A stretch of DNA of 64,000 nucleotides from Annona cherimola (taxonomy: Eukaryota > Streptophyta > Magnoliopsida > Magnoliales > Annonaceae). Positions 1 through 12,399 of the stretch are shown here, piece after piece; positions within the stretch are counted from its first letter, which is position 1; the number at the start of each line of letters is the position of its first letter. The notes under the pieces were generated by a model, which saw only the letters and a list, made by a program, of their open reading frames with translations, had not been told where the DNA came from and did no database searches. The position numbers and the translations under genes were made by a program. The stretch is from the NCBI GenBank assembly GCA_030490835.1, contig CM059972.1:42511452-42575451 (forward strand), read 5' to 3'.

Positions 1-2530
1 TTAGGAGTTTAATCATTTTTAAACATTTCATTTGAAATATACACATGTGATCTCATAATTTTCCATACTTAACCATTTCATGATAAATCATTCTTAACAA
101 TTGACCATAAAATTTTTTCACTATTTATAGTCATATCACCACATTGTCATAAACATAACATAAACCTTATACATCATTCAATCACCAATAATGTCATCAA
201 CATACAACCATACAATTCATAGAGTTCAATCACAGGAACTTGTAGAGAAATTCATTTTTCATCTTGAATCTCCACTTGTCCTTGCATGGTTCTCCTTTCA
301 CCTGTCTTTGGGATTTGGAAAACAAAACTATGAGTAAAAACTCAATAAGCAAGCTATAAAGTTTTCAGGCAATTCATTTTCATTGAAAATAATTTGGAAA
401 GCTGCATTATACCCACTCAAGGGTATATTCTTAAAACATGCTTCTCATACCCATCCAGGGTATATCATAAATAATGCAATGCATTATTTAAAATCATGAC
501 ATTCCTTTGGATAGAAGCTGGCTAGGCAACCATCCACTTTCATCCTCTCTCCCATTCCAGGGAGGCGCCGCCGGCCCTCGGCCTCTCTTAGCTACTTGGC
601 TGCACTAAAGGGAGACATTCGGTCCGCTTACACCTTTGAGGTGGACCTCATGCTTTTGTGCACATGCTTTCTTTCATAAACATGAACTTGACATGCTAGC
701 ATGATTTTTTCAATCATAAACTCATGATTCATCATTTGACATAAGTTCTTGGAAAGCAGTAAACAATTCATTTATTTCATTAGAAATAACATTTCAATAC
801 ACATTTAGATAAGGAATGGCTATCCTTAAACAACTTATAAGGAATTGAAATCATTCATTTGCTAACTCATTAAACAGTTAGAATATCATTGATAAATATT
901 TTATCACATTTGATAAAACAAAATCATTTAGAAAACTACTTGCTTGCCTTGCTTGCTTAGCTTTCCTCCTCGTTAACCTCTTTGCCTTTGCCTATACATA
1001 AACATAGCATTGCATTCATAACAATTCATTTGCTTGCACTCACTTAGTTTTCCAATCCCATAATCCATATCATACATAATCAACTTGGATTTTCAAGTTG
1101 GTCACTCACACATAACATGCACTTGTGCATCATAACATTCATTCCATATTGTGTTTTAGTCCCATATTTAGGGTAAACACATAACATTCGTTCATAATTC
1201 ATCATTTGGGAATTTATATCTCCCATTAACCATTTTTCATCTATTTTTCATCTTTCCTACGTCAATGCTTATTCTAAGCATATAAGTGATGTTTTAAGCT
1301 CATAAATAAATCTAAAAAATTGAGATAATTAATCCTCATTCATACAGCAATATCCTCTTGCATTTTATTTCCACATAATTTCATACCCATGAATGTACAT
1401 TTTCCTAATATATTACCTAGGGTTTACAACCTTAGGGTTTTATATACGTGTCTAAGATCGGGGTTTCATATTTTTATAACCAAGTAAAATTTTCATTTAC
1501 TAATTAACAAAAATCCACAAAATCCATGCATTGATGGACTATGTTGCTGTCCACCAATTGGCGTCCCCTATTTAGCTAGGTTTTGACAATTTTTTGCCAC
1601 TTTTTCCAGTTATTTATGTGTCCATTTACTTCACCTAGGTATTAGGCAACTTAGACACATTTTTTAGAATTTTAAAAAATCAAATTTTATGCCTTAAATG
1701 CCCTTGGACATCCCTTGCTTTGCCACATGCCATAAGCTCCATTTGAGCTAGCTGTTAGGAATTAAACCATGGCATTTAATCCTTGACTTTTCCATGGATT
1801 TTACCATTAAACAAAGCATAAAATCCAGCTCAATCCACCCAAATTTTGACACCTTGCATAGCATTAAAACAAGTCATTTTCTCAAATGCTTTTTATTAAA
1901 TGCTATGGTAGTCTAGAGTGCACAAAGTCAATGCTAGGTACATTTTTCTAATTAAGCACTTTCCCATGGTAATTAGCTTAATCAAATCCATGGATACCAT
2001 AAATTTCATAATTTTATTCAATCGTTTCAAATTTCATCTTAAACCGACGTTTCTACGTCAAGTTATGAACCTTTGAAAATAACTTTAGAGTGTGAGATTA
2101 AAAATAAATAATTATCACCTTAATCTCATCACTTGTGCCTTAATCCAATCCATACATAAGGTTGAGCCCAAAATCATGAGCTTGCCTTTAAAATTTCATC
2201 TCATTTAGCCTTACAGGCGTTAAGTTATGAATTTTCTATGATTTTCAACATAACTCCATAATTTATATTTTAATCTTTATTAATTAAATCATGAAAATTA
2301 AATTAAATATTCATGCCATATTAGCATATTCTAATCCTCATTAAGCCCCTTTAGTTATCTTGACTCACATTGGGCTTTGGCGATTAATCTTAATCACCAT
2401 TCTTAATTGCAAACCCTAATTGCAAAATTTATAAATTCATGAAAATCATCCATAATTCAATCAATTCACACAGAAATCATCATTATACCTTAAATGCAAT
2501 TATATGAGTCCTACTTGGGTTTGGGAATTA
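1..2530 (-). repeat. LTR fragment, family A (Tekay-like Ty3 LTR)
   Basis: This AT-rich stretch is collinear with the two long family A LTRs further right. Shared landmarks are the GC-rich block near 541-690, the 'ctatccttaaa' block near 820, the 'tgcttgca..cacttagttttcc' block near 1030, and the 'gagtcctac' block near 2505 that precedes the LTR terminus. It is more diverged than the copies at 5231-8558 and 16885-20848. It runs off the left edge, lacks the clean TGTGAGAC terminus, and joins an Athila-like fragment after about 2530. There is no coding capacity. Confidence 0.7.
1366..1468 (-). repeat. Family B LTR terminus embedded in a family A LTR
   Basis: About 103 bp here match the terminal 105 bp of the family B LTR (compare 11631-11736) with few differences. 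The match covers the 'attacctagg' and 'tagggtttta' blocks and the 'gtctaagatcggggtttca' end. The flanking sequence on both sides aligns to family A, whose other copies lack this block. Confidence 0.65.
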
Positions 2531-2611
2531 TAATAGGAGATTGAATATAATGCATACTGGGCTATTAAGAAATTAAATTTAGACTTGCAGCAAGCAGGCG
2601 AAAAGTAATTA

Positions 2612-2906
2612 CTTCAGTTGAACGAGCTTGATGAATTCCGCCCCCGGGCATATGAAAATAACAAGATATACAAGGAAAGAATGAAAAATGGCATGACACG
2701 AAGATCATGAGCCGTAAATTTGAGCCGAGAAAGAAGGTATGCTATATAATTCCAAACTACGATTATTCCCAGACAAACTTAAGTCTCGGTGGTCAGGACC
2801 ATTTATTGTACTAAAGGCTTATGAAAATGGGGCAGTGGATTTTTGAATGACAAGTCAAACAATAGTTTTGCAGTAAATGGTTAGAGGTTGAAACATTATA
2901 TGGGAG
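2612..2906 (+). pseudogene. Athila-like Ty3 integrase C-terminus, degenerate
   Basis: Frame-by-frame translation gives the C-terminal end of a Ty3/gypsy polyprotein. It opens with LQLNELDEFR, followed by an ENNKIYKERM-type segment and, in another frame, a [12 protein letters not shown] integrase tail and a VNG..LKHY end. This arrangement is characteristic of Athila-like integrase C-termini. At least one frameshift and two stops show it is dead. It lies upstream of the second ORF at 4632-5230 on the same strand, the order expected for an Athila-like element. RT, RNase H and the integrase core are absent to the left, where family A LTR sequence begins. Confidence 0.7.
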
Positions 2907-4631
2907 AGCAACTTGATTGTGGCAAGGAGACCGAGATGCTCGAAGATCCGTCGCAGGACGGGACATTGAGCTGAGGATGATAAACTTAGCTCTAAATGGG
3001 ATGCAACCCATTATCCTTTTTTATTTTTGTTCCAAGGCATGGATCTATGATTCATCGTATGTGTCTTGAAGCAGGGTATCCTGGGAAGGTCATCTATTTT
3101 GGGAGCATATAGACCTATGGAGATTCTAACTTTGCATTTAGTCAATTCTCAGCTATTTGATTAGATGATCTTCACAATTTTGGTGCATTTTTGAATCCTA
3201 GTCGTTTGGAGTGGCTAGACATTTCTATAATTCCAATTCAGCTATAGCAAAGAGGTAAACAATTGGTTTGATGGTTTGAACTAGTCCCAATTGCTACAAT
3301 CTCATTCTCAGTGATATAGGATTGCCAATCTCAGAATTAAAAATGAATGGGAGATTTGAATTTGAACCAGTCGATCACCTTGCTAAGTCGAGAATGCAAA
3401 AAAGATGAAGAGGTATTATGGTTCTAATTGCAAAATGGAAAGGGATTCAAGTTCCGTTGAGCTTTTATGGAATCAATTACATGTAAGGCACATCCAATTC
3501 AGACACTATTAGCATGCTTAAGATGAAAACAAGATTGTTGGCCAAGTACCAAATGGAAAATTGGGGAAATGATATATTTGCTAAGTGATTTAGAGCAACT
3601 CTAGATAGATACTTGAGGCTCTGGCATCAAAATCTCATAGCCCGGCATCAGCAATTTGCTGCAAGAAGAAAGCACGTGTTGGCTAGATAGAGACTTGGGG
3701 CTCTGGCGCCAACTAACTAGCGCCACGGTGCTGGGGTGGCTAGTGACAGGCCCAATCGAGTCGGACCCATAAAATCCTAAACCCTTTATTCTCCTCCCCA
3801 TTTCTTTCTTCGTTTAGAGCCCCTGTGGTCATAAACCCTGAAACACAACTTCCCCCTTGTCTATCTCCTTCAAATCCCCCCATTTCCATCTACCAATCCC
3901 TTCCCCATCCTCTTACGCTCCATTTTCCTTCTCTTTTCCTCCATTTCATCTTCTCTCATTTTCTTTCTCAACTCCTTAACTTCCCCATTCACCCTTTATT
4001 ATAAGTTATTTTCTCTTTACCTTGCTTCTCCTTCATTTCCATCTCTTTTCCTCTCATTTTCCTCCTTTTCACCTCTCCTTTCTTTCCCCTTTTTCCTCTT
4101 TTCATCTCGTAGAAGTCACCTTTTTCAGCGGTCATAGATGCCGCGAGAGGGGCAACTCCAGGCATTACTGAGTTGCCGCGCATACGAGCATTTCCAAGAC
4201 CAACTTGGATGGTAACCTCTTTTGGCACACTTTAGAGTTGTTTTTGAACATATATACATCTTGGTTTGGATTACTTGAGCTTATCTGGCTACTTTAGCTT
4301 GTTTAGATACAAAATGGTTGATGTATTAAGCTTGGATGGTGTGATGAATGTGGCATGCATAGTTAGAAAGGTGTTTAAGCAATTTGTGGTATTGATTGAT
4401 TGAGAAGTGGCTATTCACTTGGTGAAAGGGGAAGTATGCAAATATTTGGATTTAATTGAGGAGTATTTAGACCCGAGGTGTTTTTGTTGATCGTTTGACT
4501 TGATTCCATAGTAGATAAGAGCTGTTTAGGTCCATTCATACTTGAAAGGGGATACTTGGATTGATTCAAGTCAGCGGTTTAATTCCATTGGTTATTTTAC
4601 AAGTCATATCTCTTTTGGGTATTTGGTTAAC
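2907..4631 (+). promoter_or_regulatory. Athila-like inter-ORF spacer with candidate internal promoter
   Basis: This is non-coding spacer between the pol remnant and the second ORF. A TATA-like CATAAAATC at 3768-3776 is followed at once by a telo-box-like TAAACCC (3778-3784), then by a pyrimidine-rich leader of about 330 bp (3781-4110). GGCGCC-type words occur just upstream (near 3706 and 3720). The second Athila-like copy on the minus strand (60214-60774 plus 63446 onward) has the same order of TATA, AAACCCTAA, C/T-rich leader and ATG. The promoter role is inferred from that conservation. Confidence 0.45.
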
Positions 4632-5230
4632 ATGGCTTCCTCATCATCCAAAAGAAAGAAAACTATTGAACCTACAGACTATGATCCCAACAATTTTGTC
4701 TCCACTCGGGCCTATCAAAGATATACCTCTTCACTACGAAAGAGTTCATTGATCCCAGAGCCTGGCACAGTCATTACTACATTAGGGGAACAACCGCTTG
4801 CCTCGCTCAACAGTAAAGGGTGAAAAAACATTTGTGCCCAGCCCCAACCTGCCATAGTCCCAGTGTTCAAGTAATTCCATGCAAATGTAATTGAGATCAA
4901 TCAGGGCCGAGTTAAAGTCCGTAGCCTCCGTAGCAAGATCGTTGCATTTGATGCATAAGCTATCAATGCCTTCTATGGATTGCCCAATATAAACTTCCCT
5001 GATGAGTATGAGTAGTTAGTGGACATGACCGACAGGGACTTGGATCAGATCACGTGTCCATTTTGCTATCAATTGTTGGCATGGACAGCATGAATAATCA
5101 GCCGCTTACCCTTAAAAGGAGTGCTTTAACTTTGGCGAGCAAACTTTTGTTCTATTTCATTTCAACTCGGTTGATGCCATCCACCCATGCTAGCGAAGTC
5201 ACATTGGATCAAGCCATCCTCCTATATGCT
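4632..5230 (+). pseudogene. Athila-like second ORF (putative plant transposon protein domain), broken
   Basis: The reading begins MASSSSKRKK, as does the better-preserved copy on the minus strand at 60189. Colinear segments include NQGRVKVR, AINAFYGL and ITCPFC. These belong to the domain usually called 'putative plant transposon protein', found in Athila-like and related Ty3 elements; its biochemical role is unknown. The first open stretch ends at a stop at 4821, and at least three more stops follow. Homology stops at 5230, where the sequence jumps into a family A LTR, so the C-terminal half is lost. It is a non-functional relic. Confidence 0.65.
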
Positions 5231-8200
5231 AGGTGATCATCCGTCCTTGTCTTCTTCCATCTTAGGGAGGGCGCCGCCGGCCTTTGGCCTATCTTAGAGA
5301 CTTGGCCACACCAAAAGGGGACAACCGGTCCGCTTATACCTTGCAGGTGGACCAAGTACTTTGTGCACATGAAACTTTCATAAAAACCATCTTTAACATG
5401 CTAGCATGATTTTTCATTCGAAAATTTAATAAAACATTATTTTTCATAACATTTATCAAAGAAATTTTGCAAGATCATATTGTAAACAAAAGAATCATTT
5501 CAATACATATTTAACTAAGGAATGACCATCCTTAAATACTTTAGAAATAATTTCAATAATCACATCAAAACAGTTAGAGCAAAAGTTGCATTTATTTAAA
5601 ACAATTTAGAAAACAAAATCATCTAAAAATTTGCTTGCTAACCTATCTCACGTTAGCTATTCGAAGCTGTCTTTTCTTTGCCCTCGCCTATATGAGAATG
5701 ATATAACATTCATATATTTCTTTTGCTTGCATTCAACTTAGTTTTCCAACCCATTTTCATTAATATACATGATCCATTTGAATTTTCAAGTCGAAATGCA
5801 CATATAGCACATACTTGTGCATTACATCAGCCATTACACAACATGTTCAATCCCATAAGTAAGGTAATCATTCAATCACTTAATAATCATTCAATAATCA
5901 TCATTTAAAGGTTCATTACCTTCCATACACCATATTTCACTTATTTTCAAAAAATTTATACATCGGTGCTCATTTTAAGCACTCGTTGTTGCCTTAAGCC
6001 TCATAAATTAACCCCAAAATTTGAGATTATCCTTATGTATCTAAACAGAAATATAATCATGTAATTTATCATATTTTCATGCATTTTTGCATTTAATCAA
6101 TTTATATAAGTCATTTACCACTTATTCATGTCCATCCTTCCACATATACCCATTTCACAACACATATATGATGCATTTCATAAAATTTTCCAAATCAGCA
6201 ACTTAGTCCCTAATTTAGCATGATTAACATACTTAATTAACACTTTATTTAGGATATTTTTTTGAAATTTTAATCCACTAATCATAGGATTCCAAAATAG
6301 GAACTTTGGAACCCGTTTTTCACACTTTCAACGTACCTTTTGGTACTTAAACCAAAAAAGATTTATAATCCCTAATTTTCAGCAGCTAATCCAACTTTTC
6401 CTAACCCAAATCTAGCATATTAACACATATTTAACATCCATAATTTAATCCCTTTCAAAACAGCAACTTTCATGTACATGTTGGGTATCCTTTTCACCCC
6501 ATTTTGAATGTTCCTACACATGCCCTAAAATTCCAGATTTAAGGTAAAGTTAATCAATCCATTTTAGACATTAAAAGTACCTTAGATTTAGATTAATCTA
6601 CCCTCTAAATCATCCATAATTTATTTAGGCAAACTTATGCAACATATATATCACAAAGTCATGGAAATCAGGTCATATACGTAGCCTTGAATTTCATTCT
6701 TTCTAAAATTCATAACTTAGGCTTAAATCAACATATTTATTTCACTAAAGCCTGATTCATAGCCTAATCATGACATTAATTCAAAAAAGAAACTTAATAC
6801 ATGCATTTGGGATATTTCAAGATAGGTTTTCAACCCATATTCCACTCTAATTTCCATTTCAACTTCTTAAATCATCAAGATTCATCAATACTAGCTAATA
6901 CTCATTTAATATTCAAATAAATGGCATTATAAATCACCATTCAAGGATCCTTTATGAATCATATTCATATCCAAAATCTTGGGGAAGAAAACTTAGAATG
7001 AAAGGGTCTAACACATCATATATACTTACTTGGTTGTTGTAAACTTTGACCCTAATCAAATGAAGTTTAATTTTCCCTTCTTTCTTCCTTTCTTTATCCT
7101 TCTTTCTTCTCCCTTTTCTTTCCTCCTTGCTGGGGTTTCTTTGGGCGTGCAAGCCTGCTGGAGTTTAGGGGTGTTTGGCTCCTTGAAATTTTTCTCTAAC
7201 TCCTCATACATGTGATCGTCCACCCCTTCTTATAAGCTGGAATTTTTCCATCTTTATGGGCCCCATTTTGGACATGATTTGAGGGCATGTTAATGCAAAT
7301 TTATCCCTTCTTGTGCTGTCCAATTTGTGGAAAAAAAAATTACATTTTAGACAGATTTTTAAATGGGAAGATCTGCTCAAAATCCATCTCACCTAGCTGT
7401 CCACTTGAGCGCGTCCCTATGCCGCTTCCCTTTTCAATTTTTTCCACACCTTTGTAGCTTTAAATTAATGTGTATTTACTTACCCTATCCATTATCTAAT
7501 TGATATATTCATTTAGCATAAAAAATCACAAAAAATCAAGCAAACATGGCCACTTGGACGTCCCATATGCATGCTCCCTTTCTGTCTACTATTTGCTCCA
7601 TCAATGAGTTGTTAATCATGTCAATTTTTGCTGGATTTTTATACATGATTTGATGACCATTTATGTACCCTTGCATGCTAGTAACTTAGGTATATATCAT
7701 ATATAACAAAAATGTGCAAAAGTCCAAGTGATGGGCTGGTTTGGATGTCCCATGCATGACATCACTTCTATGCTATTTTAAGCTCCTTCTTAGCTCATTA
7801 ATTCCAGAAAATATTCCATGGATTTTCCACACATATTAATGCACAAAATACCCTGCATTTTACCTGCATTTGACACATATTTGGGGCCATTAAAAATGCA
7901 TTTAATCCATGCACTATTTGCCTTAAATGAATGGTACTTTGTGATGCAAAAGTCAAATGTGTACACGTTTTTCTATTAAGGAATTTTTTCATCATAATTT
8001 GTTTAATCTAAACCTTTCAAAATATTAATCTCATGATTTTATATAACCGTTTCAAATTTCATCTCAATCCGACTTTTCTAACTCAAGTTATAGCCACTTG
8101 AAGTTAAGGGTTGAATTTTGAATATAAACAATTAATTATCACACTAATTTCATCAGAATTTTTCATAATCCAATAGTCCCATAAGGTTAAACCCATCATT

Positions 8201-8558
8201 ACCAACTTACCTTTCGAATTTTACTTCAATCCGCCTTCCAGGCGTTAAGTTATGAATTTTCTAGTATTTTTCTACTTAACTTAATAATTACCATTTAAAT
8301 TCTCATAAATCAAACCATATAATTTAAGATAATTATTCATGATATATTGATAAGTTTCAATTACCATCAAACAACTTTAATCCTATTGACCCATATCGGC
8401 TTATAATGATTACTTGAATCATTATTTCTAATCCTTGGCCCTAATTGCAATATTTTACCAAAATCACGAAATCATCCAAAATTAAATTAAATCACATATA
8501 AATCACATTTATATGTCTAATGCATACAATTGAGTCCTACATAGGTTGGGGTCTCACA
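5231..8558 (-). repeat. 3' LTR of the chromodomain Ty3 element (family A), truncated
   Basis: This aligns closely along its length to 17524-20848 (for example 5723-5908 against 18015-18200). On the minus strand it starts TGTGAGACCCC at 8558, next to a polypurine tract. The promoter-distal end, equivalent to about 635 bp at 16885-17520, is missing and replaced by the Athila-like fragment. A TTATAAG word near 7230 (minus strand, also conserved near 19520) is a possible TATA box. No protein-coding content is seen. Confidence 0.85.
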
Positions 8559-8572
8559 ATCCTCCCCCCTTA
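8559..8572 (-). promoter_or_regulatory. Polypurine tract of the chromodomain Ty3 element
   Basis: On the minus strand the sequence TAAGGGGGGAGGAT lies directly before the LTR start TGTGAGAC. This is the position and composition of the primer for plus-strand DNA synthesis. Confidence 0.8.
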
Positions 8573-8599
8573 TAACAGGTTTCATCCCAAAACCGTCTA

Positions 8600-9098
8600 T
8601 TCTTTAAATAACTAGGGATATTTCCGTTCCACCTCTTCTTTTAGCTCCCATGTAGCTTCGCTTTCGGAATACCGGTTCCATTGAACCTTTACGTATTCGA
8701 TTTCTCGATTCCAAAGCTTTTGTACCTTCTGATCCAAAATTCTAACTGGCCTTTCCTCATAGTTCAAATAATCCTAAATCGGTAGGTTTTCAGCCACTAA
8801 TATATGGGTCGGGTCCGGAACATATTTCCTAAGCAAAGAAATATGGAATACATTATGGACTAAAGCTAATGCTGGGGGTAAGGCTATTCTATAAGCCAAT
8901 TTTCCAACCTTTTCCAACACCTCAAATGGTCCAATGTACCTGGAATTCAGCTTTCCTCTTTTTTCAAATCTTGTAACTCCCTTGAATGGCGTGACCTTTA
9001 TGAAGTCGTACAATCTCTTTTATAATATACCTTGGCTAGCTTTTCTGCTGTGTAAGTCCTTTTTATAGGTATAAAGTGAGCAACCTTAGATAACTTAT
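8600..9098 (-). pseudogene. Ty3 integrase C-terminus and chromodomain (internally deleted)
   Basis: After the interruption by a solo LTR, the integrase reading resumes with LSKVAHFIPIKRTYTAEKLA, then collapses at about 9015. It picks up again in another frame as VTPFKGVTRFEKRGKL, RYIGPFEVLEKVG and NVFHISLLRKYVPDP. Roughly 200 residues of the DDE core are missing between these parts. Downstream, EERPVRILDQKVQKL and VKVQWN..ATWE (about 8605-8770) match a chromodomain of the Tekay/Del chromovirus type, ending KYP-stop. The element could not encode an active integrase. Tekay assignment is inferred from the chromodomain and the 4-kb LTRs. Confidence 0.75.
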
Positions 9099-11736
9099 TG
9101 TGGCGCCCCGAACCGAGCGTCCACATAGGCCTTACTTCGGGATTTTGTCGATTGGTAAATGTGAGTCAGGATTATTGCCCTGATCACGCGGTGGGTACTT
9201 AATTGTATCTCGTCCAATTTTTTCTTTCTTTTTCTTTTCTTTCATCACATAAACATACATTCATCATCATTCATTATGGACTTATCCATATCATCATAAA
9301 ATCATTCATATATTCTTTTATTGAAATAATTCACATAAATACAATCATGTTTGTAATATCCATAAAACATGTCTTTAACATGATTATCATACATTTGTCT
9401 CTTTTGACGCATACATAGAACTGCAATTAAATTTGCAGATCATTTTTACCTGGCATCCTTTATGAGTCAGCTCCATAGCCTGTTTGTCATTTTGAAAACA
9501 CATATGAGTAATAATACTCAGTAAGCAAGCCTTTTTCTTTGGCAAGTAAATATTTTCCTTTCATTCAAATGCATTTCTCCCCATTTGGTAGAAGACACTT
9601 ACCAAATGATCAATTACTAATGGGACAGAAACCTTTTCATGCATTCATTCATTCATGACTTTCCTTGCGCCTCCAACCTCTGGGAGGATGCCGCTGGCAC
9701 ACAGCCCTTGCGACTTGGCAATAGTGAAGGGGGACCCTCTGATCCGCTTACTACCTCCACCAAAGCCTCTTCCTTGTGCACCATGTTCATACATATGCCA
9801 GCATGACATGCTCCATAAAACTTGATAAATCATTTAGAAAATAATTTAACAAGCAGTTAGCAATCATTTCATGTAAAGCATTATAGGAATGGTCATCCTT
9901 AAATTTAATTCATAAAACACATGAGCAAACAATTTGCAATCATTTAGAAATATTTTAGAAAGCATATAGCTTGCTTACCTCCTCAGTCTGTGTCCTCCAC
10001 CTTTTCCTTTCCTTTCCTTTTCCTATACAAGGAAAAATGATATTTTATCTATATCATTTCATGTCTTAGATTGCTTCCCATGCATCATTCATTACCTCTT
10101 TTCTATAGAGGTTAACTTTATAAAGATATTTGGTCATTACCTCCATATATGAATTTTTATCCATAAATACTTTAAAAATTCCATCCATATATTTAAATAT
10201 TAATCTCAAAATTTCTCCAAAATCACGTTATTACTGTTCATAGTACTGTAGCAGGTTACTGTTCATCATGTTCATGGTACTGTTCACGTTTACTGTTCAC
10301 CCGAGGTTACTGTTCATGGGTTCCAAAAATTAAAATTTTTTTCAAAAATAAAAAATACCATGACATAGCTTATGCTTAGTATATCATGGAAAAATTCATA
10401 CATTTTAAATTTATCATTATTAACTTGGCTAAATAAATCATTTTCTCCATATACTAAAAATCAACATAAATTCACTTAAGCATAATCCTTAAATCCAAAA
10501 ATCATGAGATTAATATATCATCATTCCAACATCATAACTATCATAATCATACATTCCAAATCATCATTTATCATTTTTGGAGCATTATTTACACATATCA
10601 TATGCTATCTTCTAGAATGCTCTATCTTTGCTCCAAATTTTTGATATTTTGGCATAATTCTGATTAAGCATTATAACTATACTTATTTTTTTATGATTAG
10701 GCATTATCTAAGCATGTTTTTCCCCTACTTAACGCCCAAAAGAAATTTGGGAAGAAATCACTTACCCGACGTGGAGATATCCCTAATTTTCTCACACTTT
10801 CTCTTTCTAACTTTCTCCTCTTCTTTCTCCTCAAGGCTAAAACGTGGTGGGGGTGGAAAATGCTCAAATGGAGCTGGGTTTGTTGTGCTTTGGACGTCCC
10901 CCTTGGCCCCTATTTATAGGGCTTTATTTTTCATAAAATTGGATTTTACCCCCTTGCTCAAGGTGTTAAATTGCAAACGTGTTTTTTCTAATTTCAAAAG
11001 GTGCATGGAGCCTTCTGCAGCCACCCTACAGCAGCTCAACCCCCCTCTGGCAGCTCTAATTTTCATAATTTTTGATTTATTAAAATTAATTAATTTAGGC
11101 TAATTCAATCCTAGCCATTGATTTTTTATCATGATGAATTTGGACCATTGATTTTGGTCAAAAAATCTCAACCACCCCTGCAAGTCCCTGCCACTTGCTA
11201 CTTTTCATTTATTATTTTATTTTTTAATTATTTAATTTAATAAAAAGTCAAAAGTAGCATTAATGAAAATTTAAGCTACTTTTTGATCTCCTTTTGACAT
11301 TTCATCTTGACCCTTAATTTGTGATTTTCATCACATCTTAAACCATTCATCATGTCCATAATGAATTTTTAACCATTCCTAAAAAATTTCATCTCAATCC
11401 GACGTCCGGATTGCAAGTTATGAATTTTTCTTCAATTTTTCACTAAAATCCAAAATTCCATTAAAATATCAAAAAGAATTGTTATTTCATCCTGTAGTGA
11501 TTAAATCTCCTTTTTTTCTTTTTGTGATTAGGTTAATCTAAGTGATTAATTCTTAATCACGTGTCTTAATCCCAAGGTTACTATTCACGTGCACTATTCA
11601 TCCAAATTTCATAAATAATTATTTTAACCTCTATTTCCACATAATTTCATACGCATGAGTGTACATTTTCCAAATATATTACCTAGGATTTACAACCCTA
11701 GGGTTTTATACACGTGTCTAAGATCGGGGTTTCACA
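9099..11736 (-). mobile_element. Solo LTR, family B, inserted in the integrase ORF
   Basis: On the minus strand it starts TGTGAAACCCCGATC and ends GGGGCGCCACA. It interrupts the integrase reading exactly between VDR and LSK. Flanking 5-mers are CTTAT (9094-9098) and CCTGT (11737-11741); on the minus strand these are ACAGG and ATAAG. The sequence around them reads as a 5-bp target duplication with two transitions. A TATA box (CCTATAAATA on the minus strand) lies at 10911-10920. There is no internal region and no partner LTR, so it is a solo LTR. Two more copies lie at 56035-59144 and 60775-63445. Confidence 0.85.
10228..10322 (-). repeat. TACTGTTCA decamer cluster in family B LTR
   Basis: About six copies of a word close to TTACTGTTCA, spaced irregularly at 9-20 bp, occur here. 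The same cluster is present in the other two family B solo LTRs (57603-57690 and, inverted, 62203-62290). It lies downstream of the TATA box in the LTR's own orientation. Confidence 0.7.
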
Positions 11737-12399
11737 CCTGTCTACTATTACCCATATGGAATCGTTTCCTGCTTGGGTCTTAGGTAATCCTTCGATAAAA
11801 TCCATTGTAATGACGTCCCACTTCCATTCAGGAATTTCCAAGGACTGTAATTTTCCAAGCACTCGTTGGTGATCTACTTTCACCCTTTGGCAAGTTAAAC
11901 ACTTAGCCACATATTCAGCGATCTCCCTTTTCATATTATTCCACCAATATGCTTTCCTGAGATCTTGATACATTTTAGTGCTTCCTGGGTGAATGGAAAA
12001 TGGCGAAAAATGGGCCTCTTTAAGGATCTGTTCCTTTAACTCAACTATATTAGGTATGCAAAGGCGGCCTTTATACCGATACATACCTTGTTCATCGATA
12101 GAAAATTTAGTTAACCCATTTTTCTTCATCTTCTCCACATGTATATGTAGGTCTGTATTCTTTTGCTGCGCAATCTTGATCTGTTCAAATAGTAACTATT
12201 GTATGCATAGTTGTGATAATCTTGTTTGAACTCTAGGTGGACATACAATCAGTTCTAGTTGCCTTATCTCCTGAAGCAATCCTTCCTCATTAGTGATAAG
12301 ATGTGATAAGCTGACATTTCTGCTCAATGCATCAGCTACCACGTTTGTCTTACCTGGATGGTATAAAATTTTCAAATTGTAGTCCTTTAATAACTCGAG
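11737..12399 (-). pseudogene. Ty3 RNase H end and integrase zinc domain
   Basis: The part from 12138 down encodes the integrase N-terminus. It has the HHCC zinc motif (EAHFSPFSIHPG then CLTCQRVK) and the start of the catalytic core with the first aspartate (ITMDFIEGLP). It reads up to VIVDR, where the solo LTR cuts in. Between 12139 and 12399 the linker shows YHPGKTNVVADALSR, the usual junction after RNase H, with a stop before the zinc domain. The reading is out of phase with the RNase H upstream, so the polyprotein is broken here. Confidence 0.8.

Noticed and set aside
5054..5236. Separate small + strand gene
   Set aside because: It is the continuation of the broken Athila-like second ORF.
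10693..11103. 136-codon + strand frame
   Set aside because: Lies antisense in the solo LTR around its TATA box; shorter or absent in the two other copies.
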